A stretch of 64,000 bases of DNA from Paguma larvata. Its lineage: Eukaryota > Chordata > Mammalia > Carnivora > Viverridae. The stretch lies in the NCBI GenBank assembly GCA_030068075.1, contig CM057826.1, forward strand, positions 37,312,211 to 37,376,210, in the 5' to 3' direction. The position numbers and the translations under genes were made by a program. Below, piece by piece: positions 1 to 11,700 of this stretch (position 1 is its first letter; each line of letters opens with the position of its first letter). Below the pieces are notes generated by a model. The model saw only the letters and a program-made list of their open reading frames with translations. It did no database searches and was not told the DNA's origin.

Positions 1-962
1 AAGCTTAGATGTATCTATCAAAGCTTGAATACCTGGTAGGAGCCTAGAGTATGCTTCCTACAGAGGAAACCTCTACTTAAGGGAGGCGGCGGGTGGTGAT
101 AGTTTAGAGGTCAAATGCAAAATTGTTTAAAATCTATACTATCACAACATTGATGGTAAAATCCTATCCGCTAGAGCCGCAGCCTGTGCCAGAGGAAGTA
201 GGGAGTTTCCTTTCTCCTTCACAACGCACAACTAGCTGACTTGACTGGCTGGCAGGGACCTACCTAGTTTGAATTTGTGGAAGAGGAGTAATTTCTCTGG
301 CATCCTTCCTCTTCCTGTACTAAACCACTCTCGCACCTACCTCCTGGTGTCCCCATCTTCTAGAGGCCAGCTGAGGCGTGCCTTCCTCTCTAGCAATGCA
401 GGGTTAGCCACCTCCCTTTGGCCCTCATCCAAATCTCCCATTCATTGGAGCGGCTGCTCTATACCAGGTGTGAGGAAGAAGAATCATCTCACTTACATAC
501 TCACATGAATAATCCCCTTAATTCCAGGGAGCTATTTTCCTTTATTGCTAAATAGGTAAGAAAAATAAGCCACAGTGAATTTCTAATAGTTGGAATTTCA
601 GGCCGTGTAAACAAGGTACAAAACAAAACCCGGGAATTTGCAAGAAATTACAAGGAGACCTTGGAAACCCCCAAATTAGCAGGTGCACCCTCTGTGCTTG
701 TGTATTGCTGGAGGACTTAAACTTCCAGAAGAATGACTCCCACCTGGGCAAGTATGCTCATTAGGTAGCTCCTTAGGGTCCCAACTAACCCTGAGATCCT
801 GGCCCAGTCATTGATGTAAATGGACTGTCTTGGGGAATACCACCCGTTTCTCTTGCACCTTCTTTTCTGTTTCTGAGCCCACACATTCTCCAGGAGGGAC
901 TGGGAGAAAGGCAGAGGCAAAGGCAGTGGGGACTATTTTATGTCAAAAGCTGCATACTTAAA
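1..962. other. No recognisable gene
   Basis: Unique, moderately AT-rich sequence. Short ORFs on both strands look fortuitous. In other mammals ITGA2 ends close to MOCS2 in tail-to-tail orientation, so this could be ITGA2 3' UTR; no ITGA2 coding sequence is visible. Confidence 0.4.
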
Positions 963-1037
963 ACTTTGGACAAGTCACTTTGCCTCTTTAAACGGCAGTG
1001 TCCTCATTATAAAATGAGAAGACTGGGTTGGAGTTCA
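963..1037 (+). repeat. MIR-type SINE fragment
   Basis: Carries the MIR core pattern: 'ggacaagtcactttgcctcttt' followed by 'cctcattataaaatgagaag'. Old and truncated. Confidence 0.55.
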
Positions 1038-1664
1038 GCAGCAATGCTTTTAGTTTTAAAAATCTATGATCTAGATTTCTTATAATTACAGACAATCCTC
1101 AAAAAACCTGACGTTGAAAACAGGCACATGCCTGCGTGCCTCTGGCCCGACTGCTCTTCTCGCCTGGCCCCTGTAAGCTGCAGAGCTCTCTGTGCTGTCT
1201 AGTAACTTATTTTTGACAAAGCAAAACAAACCAGGCAAAAAAATTAGCCATAAAATGGCAGGGGTTTATAGCCAAAGCACGGTATTCTCTAGATGTGCTA
1301 GAGCCCAATTCTTCTAACAGCTGTGTGGATTCAAATACTTTGAGTCCATAAATTTTTTAAAGAGTGGAGGAAAAACATCACTAAGTTGATAAAGGATATT
1401 TAAGAAACCATGCTACTACTGCGTACACATACATACTAGTTCTTCAGGGTGCTATACAGAGAATTCTAGCAGGTCATTCCTTTTATTTTACTCTGCCTCA
1501 CCTTTCTTACAGAAGCACTAAACTGAGGTCACGTGCCCACGGTGAGCTTGAGCGCTTTGGCCAAGCCGGCGCTTAGGCAGTCTACCCTGTCAGCACGATC
1601 TCCATGAAGTAGCTGGCTTACTACAACCTAAAAACTTAGCCACCAGTCTCTGTGCCATTTATTC

Positions 1665-1888
1665 CACTGGGGCACGGTTTCTCCGCCTTGGCCCTGATGA
1701 GGCGCTGGGTGACTCCTCCTTCAGGGAGCTTGTCCTGTGCACTGTAGGGTGTTTAGCAGCATCCCTGGCAGCTACCAGATGCCAAGAGCATCCTCTCCCC
1801 CAGGTTGTGACAATCAACAAGTATCTCCAGGTATTGTATCCACCTCCTGGAAGGCAAGATCACCCCAACCAGGAAGCACTGCTCCAGG
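1665..1888 (-). mobile_element. MER5A-like hAT-Charlie MITE
   Basis: Contains the diagnostic stretches 'gtgtttagcagcatccctgg', 'agatgccaagagcatcc' and 'ggttgtgacaatcaacaag' in the order expected for the reverse complement of MER5A. Non-autonomous DNA transposon relic with diverged ends. Confidence 0.7.
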
Positions 1889-2446
1889 AGCAAGTGGCTT
1901 AAAGGCACAACAGATTTGAGGCAGGGGATCTAGTGACGAGTGTTTCTCCAGCACTTTTAAGCAAAGGCAAGTATTTCTGCAAGAAATTAAAAACCCACTG
2001 CTTGAAGAAAAAATTATGTATCTCTAGTCAGCCATACTTTTGCTTTAAAAGTATGATATGGGGCTTAAAAGACACCATCCTAAAGTTTCCATTTCATAAA
2101 TGGTATAAATGGTATAAAGATCTGTAAAATGTGATTAAAAAGAGTTGCTTCATGCACAGCTGCCACACAAGCCATAATAAAATAGTAAAATAGTTTGTGA
2201 AGAAGCTGTATCAAGACTTGAAATTGTGCATCATTCGTTTTAGCAGCAAAAGGAAAACTGGAAAGAGACTTTTTCTAGCTGGCAGTTCTCTTTAAAAAGA
2301 GTAGAAATTATTAACTGTGAAAAGAAAACTAAAGCCAATTTACCCTAATCACATAAGTGATTATATGAAAAACTATTATAAAAGGTATAATTTTATAATG
2401 TATTTATCTATTCTGATATACAGCTGTAAGTTATTAAAAATCTCCC
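1889..2446. other. No recognisable gene or repeat
   Basis: AT-rich unique DNA; the 60-65 codon ORFs here show no family resemblance. Confidence 0.4.
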
Positions 2447-2525
2447 ATGCTGATGGTGCGGGAGCCTGCTTGGGATTCTCTCTCCACCCCTCCCCCGCTC
2501 TCTAAAAATAAACTTTAAAAAAAAT
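2447..2525 (+). mobile_element. 3' fragment of a carnivore tRNA-derived SINE
   Basis: The segment 'gagcctgcttgggattctct' followed by a C/T-rich run and 'aaaaataaac' matches the distal half of the felid CAN-SINE. The tRNA-like head is missing. Confidence 0.75.
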
Positions 2526-3339
2526 TTCATCAATTAAGACATTAAATAGAAAACAGAATCCCTCAAACTGAGCACCCTGGCCCATCCTATTTCAATTTGC
2601 ACATGGAAAATACCTGCATACATGACTTTTCAGGACTCGGCCCTTATGTGTATTAACAAATACGCATTTTAAACAATTTGAAAGACTAAAACATCTAGAG
2701 GTAAAAGACAAACATGAGGGTGAAGTCTGAAATAAAAATGTTAACTACTTAAAGGATGAAAATGTAGCCATATGTAAATATAAAAAAAATGGTTTGATCT
2801 GTACCTGGTTTATTTTGGCAGATAAAATGTATATATTGCACGACTATGTTAGAATTGTATATTTTCTAAAGAGAAAGTATCTTGGATATTTTCCTTCATA
2901 TAAAGTATAAATCTTTAAGATGTGATTAAGAATATTTGTTTTTGACTTTTTGCCTTTTTTCTCTCCACCAAAAATATAAAAATGAATGTATACATGTTCA
3001 TCAAGTTGCACAACTCATTTGATTTCTGAGAAACAAATAAAATTGGAAAAGTAATCAACAATAATGAAAAAAGCTCTTAACTAAGAATGAGACTCTAAAG
3101 TGTTAATTTATAAACCACTCTTCATATCACATTACTGAATTATAATTAAAGTTTTGAAAATAGTTATTTACTTTGGACTTCTGATTTTATGGCTTGTGTA
3201 TTTCAGTGTATTTATTGCATGTACTCACCTTGCTTCAGAACCTGGTCAGGACTCCATGTATCTAATCTCTTACCAGCAGTGACCACAGGATGTTTTGTAA
3301 GAACCTTCAACTGCCTTCAAAGTTTAGGGACTAGATGTA
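2526..3339 (+). other. AT-rich 3' UTR-like stretch
   Basis: Long unique AT-rich sequence with several plus-strand AATAAA hexamers, for example near 3034-3039 after 'gagaaacaaataaaattgg'. By synteny with other mammals it might be distal 3' UTR of ITGA2 converging on MOCS2. That is inference from gene order; no coding sequence supports it. Confidence 0.25.
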
Positions 3340-3510
3340 AAATCTTGCCTCTAAACGTGTGGTCCACAGGTAGGTGGCACTGCACCACCTGGGGCCTGTT
3401 ACCAAATGCCTATCTTAGGGGCCATCCGGAAGTGCTAAATTCGAAGGGTAAGTTTAACAAGATTCTCCGACAAATCACGTTGTTTTAAAAGTCTGAGAAG
3501 CACTGCTCTA
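3340..3510 (+). mobile_element. Probable hAT-Charlie-type MITE relic
   Basis: Shows the pattern 'gtggtccacaggt', 'caccacctggggcctgttacc' and an end 'tctgagaagcactgctcta', as in common mammalian hAT MITEs. The exact family is not resolved. Confidence 0.45.
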
Positions 3511-4689
3511 AAGCACAACTTATCTCTTAAAATGTGTACTTGGAATAGAAAAGAAAGTTGGCCAAACTGTTGCAACTTGCCAATACATTCAGGTTTTTTT
3601 TTTTTTTTCTAGTTTTAGTAGTATGCAGGAGGGCTTAAGGGTTTTAAGGATTAAGTATGGTAAAGGTATTATGTGCTATGAAAGCTATGTATCCAGCTTA
3701 CCAACTGGCCCTCACTGTACAGACGGCACATTAATGCAAAGCGTGGTGGCACATACTTCCACTTACATGGATGCACAAGTGTCTCCTTTTCCTGTAGCAG
3801 GTGCTCTCTCAACTGCCTTCCTCAGCCCTGTCCATCTCAGTCCTGGAGAACCAAGCTGCAGGGGCAGCTGACTGCAGAACTATCGCAGTCAGCATGTCTG
3901 GTAGGCATCATACATTAAAATACAACTATGAACAAAAAGAACATTAGCTCCAGCACAGAATACACCTGTCATAAGGCTACCACTGTGTCCTAAATTGGAA
4001 AATAATTTTATACTTACTCATTTTTAAAAGTAATTCCTTTCACTTATTCTACATCACCTTTTAAAACAATAAACAGCATTTAAAAAACTTCCATCCTTAT
4101 CCTCATCCTATCACTTAAACCCTTAATATTTTAAACTCCAATACTAACTAAACACTGGAAATAATTGTACTCAAAGTCAGACACTACTCTTCATTTAAGA
4201 ACCACCCCGACCCAACTTAAAAAAGACTAACTAAATTGAACTTTTAGTTTCTATGAAAAAGTTTTTGCATAGAAAAGTAACCGACTAAAAATCTCTCAAG
4301 TTGCTCTTATCATAGCCCTGGCTCTACTGCCCTCTGCTGGGTCAGCTATTAACTACACCACAAATCATTCTTGCCTTAAGATACCACGTTCACAAACTCC
4401 ATGCTCAGTAACTAACTAACTAAGATGTTATAGAATGGCCTGTGGGGGAGGGAGTGGAGGGAAAACCTACTCACTCATGCATTTAACCAGATACATTTAC
4501 ACACATGTAACGGCTACAACCACATGTGTCAGGTATTTAATTTGGAGCACAATACTCAACACCAACAGCACTTTTCAGTGCACGGTAGTGGTTATGACAC
4601 ACTTGACAGAGACAAGTCCCTGACTACAAGTCTGTAGTCTGGTGATGGGAATAAACTAATAGATACAGTACATCAGGTGGCCTCAAGGG
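3511..4689. other. No recognisable gene
   Basis: AT-rich unique sequence with a T run near 3595-3610. ORFs up to 82 codons are not protein-like. Confidence 0.4.
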
Positions 4690-5084
4690 CTATGAGAAGA
4701 TAGAAGGCAGGGTAAAGGAAGGGGATTCCAGTTTTTAACAAGATTGAGGAGGTAACATTTAACTGGGGACTTGAAATAGTGAGGAAGCAGACTATAGGAA
4801 TATCTGGGGGAAGAACATTCTAGACAAAGAGACAAAGAAGGACCCGATGACAGAATAAGCCTGTTACATACCAGCCACATCAAAGCAGAGGGGCTGGAGC
4901 CCAAGCACATAGACTGTAGGCCACGGTGAGGATTGTGGGGTTCCAGGATGGGATGAGCTCTCAGAAGGCTCTGAGGAGGATGAAGTGGGAGACGGGAGAG
5001 CGCCAGGAGGGGTGCTGTCAGCAGGGCCAGAGCAACAGTCCAAGAGAAACTGGCTTGAACAAGAGATGCAGGCGGTGGAATTCG
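4690..5084 (-). repeat. LINE-2 (L2) relic, antisense
   Basis: Phrases such as 'ggaggtaacatttaactggg', 'gaacattctagacaaagaga' and 'ggccacggtgaggattgtgg' fit the reverse complement of the L2 3' region. Explains the 172-codon minus-strand ORF over this stretch. Confidence 0.5.
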
Positions 5085-5641
5085 GAAGTAGCAGCTAGAT
5101 TTGAGAGACATCAAGAATCCGTTTTCAAATTCTCCAATAGGTTCATTCAAGGATCTGAGATCAAGACTCAAACTACTGGCTTCTTGACCACTACTTCTCA
5201 TAACAAAGCGGAATATACTAGAACTCTAACATCATATCCAAAGGACGAAAATATCCACAAAATCACAAAATACTTCACTCACTGACCATCTACTATTACT
5301 TTCAAAGAAAATAAAATGCTTTTCATTTTGCTTCTCATTGAAAAATACTTAGAATATAAGTAATTTGAATTTCCTACTTCCTGGAATGGTATGCCTACCA
5401 CAGGCATCTTTCCTCACATTTGAATTATTCTAACATTTTTTCCAAAAGCCTTTCTTCTATGTGTAGTTCCTGCATAAGCCCTCATCCTAACACTCATTTT
5501 TTCCCTCCCTTTTGCCCCACTGGTGTAACACAAGAGACTGTGTTTCAGTAAACTAGCTTAACTTCTGGAGAAGAAAAATCAAAATGTGATTAAAGACAGT
5601 TTACCAAATTTAATTTCAGTTCTCTAAAAAAAATGTGTGAT
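5085..5641 (-). other. MOCS2: Proximal 3' UTR of MOCS2 and downstream flank
   Basis: Directly downstream of the MOCS2B stop. A minus-strand ATTAAA-type hexamer lies about 30 nt past the stop, too close to be convincing. No clear minus-strand AATAAA was found here, so the cleavage site is not assigned. No other gene is visible in the stretch. Confidence 0.4.
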
Positions 5642-5710
5642 TTAATCATTGGCTGTCCAAAAGCATTCTTTGTTTCTTTTCCAAGATGATGATGATTCTT
5701 CATACATTTC
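5642..5710 (-). CDS. MOCS2: MOCS2 exon 7, coding part (MOCS2B end)
   Basis: 69 bp, acceptor CTTTTTTCAG|GAAATG in phase 0, encoding [22 protein letters not shown] then TAA (5644..5642). It aligns with the human C terminus apart from an added serine in the Ser run. The 3' UTR continues below 5642. Confidence 0.95.
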   Translation of the reverse strand, partial: EMYEESSSSWKRNKECFWTAND

Positions 5711-8700
5711 CTGAAAAAAGAACCATAACAGGTATTCAAAACAGAGTGGCTTAATAAATTCAACTGTGTCAGAATAATTCAGGCAAATGAATCTAGTTAA
5801 ATCTGCTACTCTTCCAAAAATCCAAAAAGCATTTGTATGAGACACTGAGAGTAGAAAAATGAATAAACCTGTTCCCTACACGTAAGGACTCCCAATCTAG
5901 TGGGAGAAACATAGACAGGAAGACTTAACAAGACAAGGTACAACCACAGAATTGAATAAACTATTCGGAACCATGTCAGAAGACAGCCTGAGCAAGGTTA
6001 AGCAGGGAAGATGGAAGATCTTTAGTTTTAAATATTTTTATCTTTCCAAACACATCTACTTCAGCATTTCTAAATATGCTTTTTCAAGGGAGATGGGATA
6101 TTTCCCCTAGGTGTAAAATTAATGACCACGCACAGAAGTACTTAAGCAGGTTTGGGCTGTAGCCTAGAGACAACTGCTTTGGGAGTGTGTGCCAACCCGT
6201 TGCCTACATCACCAATGACCTCAAAGCACAGGTGGGACTAGAACCCGACAAGAATTGAGATGATACTTGGAAGGGAGGGGAATAAAAACGTATCAATCTT
6301 CTCACTCTCCAGTCAGATTCTATTTCTGAGGGACAGACATCCAAATTCGACTTTCCTCTGAACACCTATATACCCTCTCACCCTCTGCAGACAGAAGAGT
6401 AAATAGAAAGCTCAGCTAGACCTCAACGTACAAAGATGAGAGGATGCCCCAACTCCTGCCCCGACTCTTATTCTGGAAACCTACTCTCCCATCTACTTTC
6501 TATCAGCTGACTGTCCATTCTTTCTCCCTGGTAAGGAAAGCTACGGGGGTGCCTGAGTGACTCAGGGGTGAGTGTCTGACTCTTGATTTGGGCTCAGGTC
6601 ATGATCCCAGGGCCCTGGGATCAAGTCCCACAGCGGGTTCTGCACTGAGCATGGAGCCTGCTTAAGATTCTCTCTTGGGGCACCTGGGTGGCTCAGCAGG
6701 TTAAGCGTCTGATTCTTGATCTCGGCTCAGGTCTTGCTCTCATGGATTATGAGGTGGTGCACCGCATCGGGTTCTGTGCTGTCAGCAAAGAGCCCGCTTG
6801 GGATTCTCTCTCTCTCTTTCTCTGTCCCTCCCCTGTGCATGTGCTCTCTCTCTCAAATAAACACTTAAAAAATAAAAAAAGATTCTCTCCTGCCCCTCTT
6901 CCCTGCTCACATACTCTCTGAAAAAATTAAGTTAAAATTGGTTAAAAAAAAAAAAAAGCTACCTCTGCCACCCGGACTCACAACTCAATGTAGAATGCCC
7001 TCCCTACCTCACTCTATTCAGGAGGCTGCTGCACGCAGTCTATCAAAACGGTGGCAGCTTTGTTCACAGCAAAGCCACCATATATCTGAACTTCACAGAG
7101 ACCGTATTCTCTCACATATCCTATCTTCAAATCCCAGAGTATCTCCTTATAAGATCAGGTTTCAGTTTTTATTCAGAAAAACTGGATTTCACAGGTCGTG
7201 TGTTAGAGTCCAATTTGCTTATCCCCACCACTAACTGAGGCAGTAGACTCCGAGGAAAGACACACTGACCCTCTGATCTGAAAGGTTAATTCATTCCTCA
7301 GCATTGTTACCTGGTCAAAATGCTGTGGGCAGTTCTAGACTCCTAAATGCAATTACAAGTTTGAGAGTTCAGAACAACCCCATGGTTACTGTTACTACAC
7401 CATGGAAGAAACTAAGGAGTTGGGTCTTTTCATCCCTTCAGAAGTCCTCTTTAACCAGAGATTGCTCTTTGATTGGTTTGATGTGTTGACAGAAAATAAG
7501 CTAGAATTTCCTATTTATGTTTGAAAATACACTCACTATGCATTTTCCCTGAAGAGGCAATACCCCACTCTTTCTTCCTAAAAAGAAATTCTACAATCTT
7601 GCTTGCTCTTTTGCCTTGAGAAATCTCTGTTTTAGCTACTGCTAAACAACCATGCACTATCCCTACTCTCCACAAGAAAGACTCTCTAGTTCAAGGGAAT
7701 TCTAATCCAAAGTAAATGAATACATATATGAACCAATGGAACAGTCTAGAAAAGGAATTCTAGTTGTCACCATCCAGTGAGGTCTAATCTTTGCCATGCA
7801 TTCTTTGGGACATGTACTTTTCATGTTTAATAAACCTTGGAAAAGAGATATTATATAAATACCGTATTTCAGGTAAAGAAAACATGATTTTATAGCGTCA
7901 AGGAAGACCTATAAATACAAGTTCTATGTGTAACCTTATTCCTTATCTTTTAAACAATTTGTGAGAAAAATCATGTCCAAATGGCAAAATTAGATATTTT
8001 CTTACCTTTTTCCATATGGGCACCTTGGCTTTTAAAGTATCAATGGCATAGCTCACAGCTTCGAGGGATGGAGCCCTATGGGCTGAGGACACAGCAATGA
8101 CAATGCTTGCTTCTGACACTGGAACTAAGCTTTAACAAAATGAAGAAGAAAAATTGCCATCTTTTCTGAATCTACACATTAAAGGATATTAAACAGATGA
8201 AAAAAAAATTCCAGTAAAGTATTCTTACAACGACGTATCAGTTTTATTTTAAGCTTCCAGGTTAATTAAAAAACAGTAATTTATCCCATTTGCATTCAGC
8301 AGAGGGGATGCTGAGGTTGTGGCTGATCTGTTAGCATATTAAACAGAAACAAATAATAGAATTGATAAAATTAGAGTTTTTAATAACAAAATAACTGATG
8401 TAATATGACAGAAATGGACTCTCTTCTTTTTAAAGCCTGGAACTTCACTCTTCCTAGCGGTATGAAAAGGCAACTAATTTAATGACCTTCAAAGGCACTA
8501 CATTAAAAAAAAAAATCTATTAAGAGACTTATCATACAAAGAGAGTCCAGACTATAAAACAATTCTTAAAAGGCCTCAAGGACTTGAGTGCACATTAGCA
8601 CAGGCCTTCTGTGAAGCCCAGGGCCTTTTAGAGTTTGGCACATGAGAACTTTAACATCAGGCACTCTCCAAACGTTACAATGTAACAAACAGCTGTTGAG

Positions 8701-11700
8701 GCGCTGTCCATCTTCTGCCCATCTCCCAGAATAACACACAAACCTTTCTCTCATGCTAATATAGTACGCCTACAGAAGATTCCAGAATCAAAATCAATAC
8801 AATGGAAAACAATTGCAATTAACTTTTTAATTGCTAAAAGAAATCATACCCAAGTCTATGAAACACTGCTATGTGTTTGACTGGCCATTTCTGCCTAATG
8901 TCACTACAAATTTTTCTGATTTCATTTTCCGCCATCGGCAGATATGCTTCATATTCTAAACTAGTGACTTTTTTCCCTTCAAAGTTGTTTCTTGTAGTCC
9001 CTATAAAAAAAAAAAGAAAAATATTAAAATAAAGTTTTTCCCTACATTAGAGATAACACATTAATAGAAAAAAGGATTATTACAGCAGCACACCAATCTG
9101 TCTAAAAACTACCTTCAAATTTTCTAAAAACAAACATTTGGTTAGAAAACCAAAAAATAATTATCACAAAGATAAGGAAATACAATGTCCCTGATGAGGC
9201 AAACATATCAAAAATACTCACAGGACAAACCAGGATGGGAAACATTATGCTCCCAGGACTATCGTTAAGTTAGTACCATCACCATTTTTTTCCCCTCAAT
9301 ATTTGGAAAATACAGAATTCTCCCTGCTAATAATAACTTTTATCCTACTCTTTTAATGCCTCTAACATAGGTTGGTTTGAAGTTTAATAAAACAAAATAA
9401 GAACTAAAAAAATTTCTACCCACCATGGATAATCTTGGCTTACTGCTCTTAGTATCTTAAAATCCTCTAGTAACACTGAACATGGGAAACACCTGCTAAT
9501 CTCTACTGTCATATGCAGTCCACGGATGCTGTGAAAAGTCACAACTCACCTACAAACAAGGACACTGCACCACAGAGTGGAGAAACCACCAGCTGTGAGA
9601 CTTCGTCTACGGAAAGTTTCTCAGTAGTGAACTTTATTATATCTTCAGATTTCTCTTCCGTTTCATTCATATCTTTCCTGAAAGATATTAATAAACCTTC
9701 ACATTGGTACTACAGGCAAAACACCCAACTTACAGACTGTGTTTCAATTTATATTTTTTGTACATTAGATGTGATAGAAGGCATGGTTTGATCTGAATGA
9801 TAAAAATAAGCAAGTGTAAAATTTTAGCAAAACTCAACATACTTAAAAATATCCCTAATGAATCAAGCAGGATATAAAAAAGGAATTTGCCATTAACATG
9901 ATCACTTAAATGTAACCTATCTCATATGCCACTTTATTCCAAATTCTGTAATTGCTACTCTTACCTCCTATCGTGGTATAGGTCAGACATCGACACCTTC
10001 AGCCACACACACATATCACCTCTAACCACTACATCACCACACACCACACCTAAAACTGGTTTTTTCTATTTCCAAAAAGGAGAGAGGGAGAACAGAAGCA
10101 ATAGTGACTCCACAGGAACTCAGTTCATTTCATAACAGGGCAAATCCCAGTTAAGTAACTGAGGAAATAGGAAATGAACTGCGTGCCTATGACCAGATGT
10201 CCTACAAAGTCCTCTGCCATGGACTTCTCATTTCATTTATCAAGCATCTATGACATACTCGCTAAGTGACTAACCCCACACACTAGACATGGACCAGGAA
10301 AAAAAGACCTGGCTCCTGCCCTCAGGACACCTATATGGGAATGGGAGAAACAACGCAATAAACAAAAATTATAAATAGGGGTAACATAAAAATAAACAGG
10401 GTTCTGAGACGGAGCATGGGTGCTGGGGAAGGGTCTTATTAAGACGGTCAGAGAAAGGCTTTCTGAAGACATAGTATTGAGAGGTGAGACCTGAAAGAAA
10501 GCAGCCTTTAAAGAAACAGGCCGCACGGACCCCAGGCAGAGACAGGGAATGGCAAACACCAAGGCTCCAGACCTGCAGGGAGGCTGAAGCTCCAGGTGCG
10601 GGGGAGAGAACAGATGGGCTGAGGGTGGACACAAGGGCCAGACCTTGCAGGATGAGGAGTCTGGACATAATCATAAATCCTGCAGGATTTCATACATTGG
10701 AAGACAAGAGAAAGAAGGCTAAGAGAAATTAAGCATTCCCACAGGGTGATTCCAACCAAGGAATCCCCCTAAATCCAATGTCCTCTTCCCTACACGTCTG
10801 GCTACTGGAAAGAAAAGAGAAGAGAAGAACAAATATTCACATTCCACTGGGTTCTATGATGTTTCAACCTCCCGCACATGGCACCTGAAGCTTCTTATAA
10901 TAACTTCTACATAACCTGAACATGGTCTATGAATCTCAAACCATACCAAATTCCTACCACTTCGATTCTGTAAGGACATGGATTCTAAAAATCACATGTT
11001 AGGGTGGAGATCCAACATGTCCAACATGGTAGAGTAGCGGGGGGAACCCAAAGCTCTCTTGTCTCTCAAACACAGCAGTGTTGAGGACAAAGGACTTTGA
11101 ATTGCCAGAGTCCCAGGCTGCAACAGTGACAAAGACATCTCCAGGGACCCATGGGGACAACCTGGCGGGCCAAGATGCATGATTGCGAATTGAGAGAGAT
11201 AAAATGGGCTGCACAGGCATGGAAGGGAGGAATCCCCTCTGCGAAGAGACAAAGGGAAGAGAGAGGCTGAGAAAGCAAGGACTGTATCTGGACAAGAGAA
11301 AAACCACGGACTGGGATGGAGAAAGATCCAATCTCCAACAGCGGGGCTTTCTCTGGACTGTGGCTGGCTGCCCAGTTCGGTACCTGGTGAGGAGGAGAGC
11401 CGGCCCGGGCTTGGTAACTGGTTCAGAGGCACAGTCCGCAGTGGAAGACAGCAATCCCCTTCCTGGAGTGCTGTGGGAAGAAGATATATAGCCGAGCAAA
11501 GGACAAAGACTGCCTGCGTCCCCCAGCCAGAGACCATATACCAGCGGCGTGAAGAGGCCCTTCCGCCAACCGAGGTGTACGGAGAGGGAACCTTTAAGAC
11601 GTCGGGTTTAAATCCCGGCCGAGCGCCAAGGAGGCCTGGGAGTCTGCGGAGCAGGACAAACCGCCACGTTCATGCCCGTGGCACTGCAAGGACGATCTGA

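Larger units (their letters stand above)
5711..8005 (-). other. MOCS2: MOCS2 intron 6
   Basis: About 2.3 kb between exons 7 and 6. Holds an L2 relic near 5855-6000, the nested SINE pair at 6545-6957, and otherwise unique AT-rich DNA. No conserved-looking exon was seen. Confidence 0.85.

Noticed and set aside
4683..5201. 172-codon minus-strand ORF
   Set aside because: Lies over an antisense L2 relic, is Ser/Leu/Pro-rich without motifs, and overlaps another ORF on the plus strand.
1..5600. ITGA2 coding exon expected by synteny
   Set aside because: I looked for the integrin C-terminal GFFKR-type motif on the plus strand and did not see it; at most 3' UTR is present.
10992..11537. 181-codon minus-strand ORF and overlapping 90-166 codon ORFs
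   Set aside because: All sit in the GC-rich 5' UTR of the L1 on its antisense strand; chance openness in low-stop sequence.
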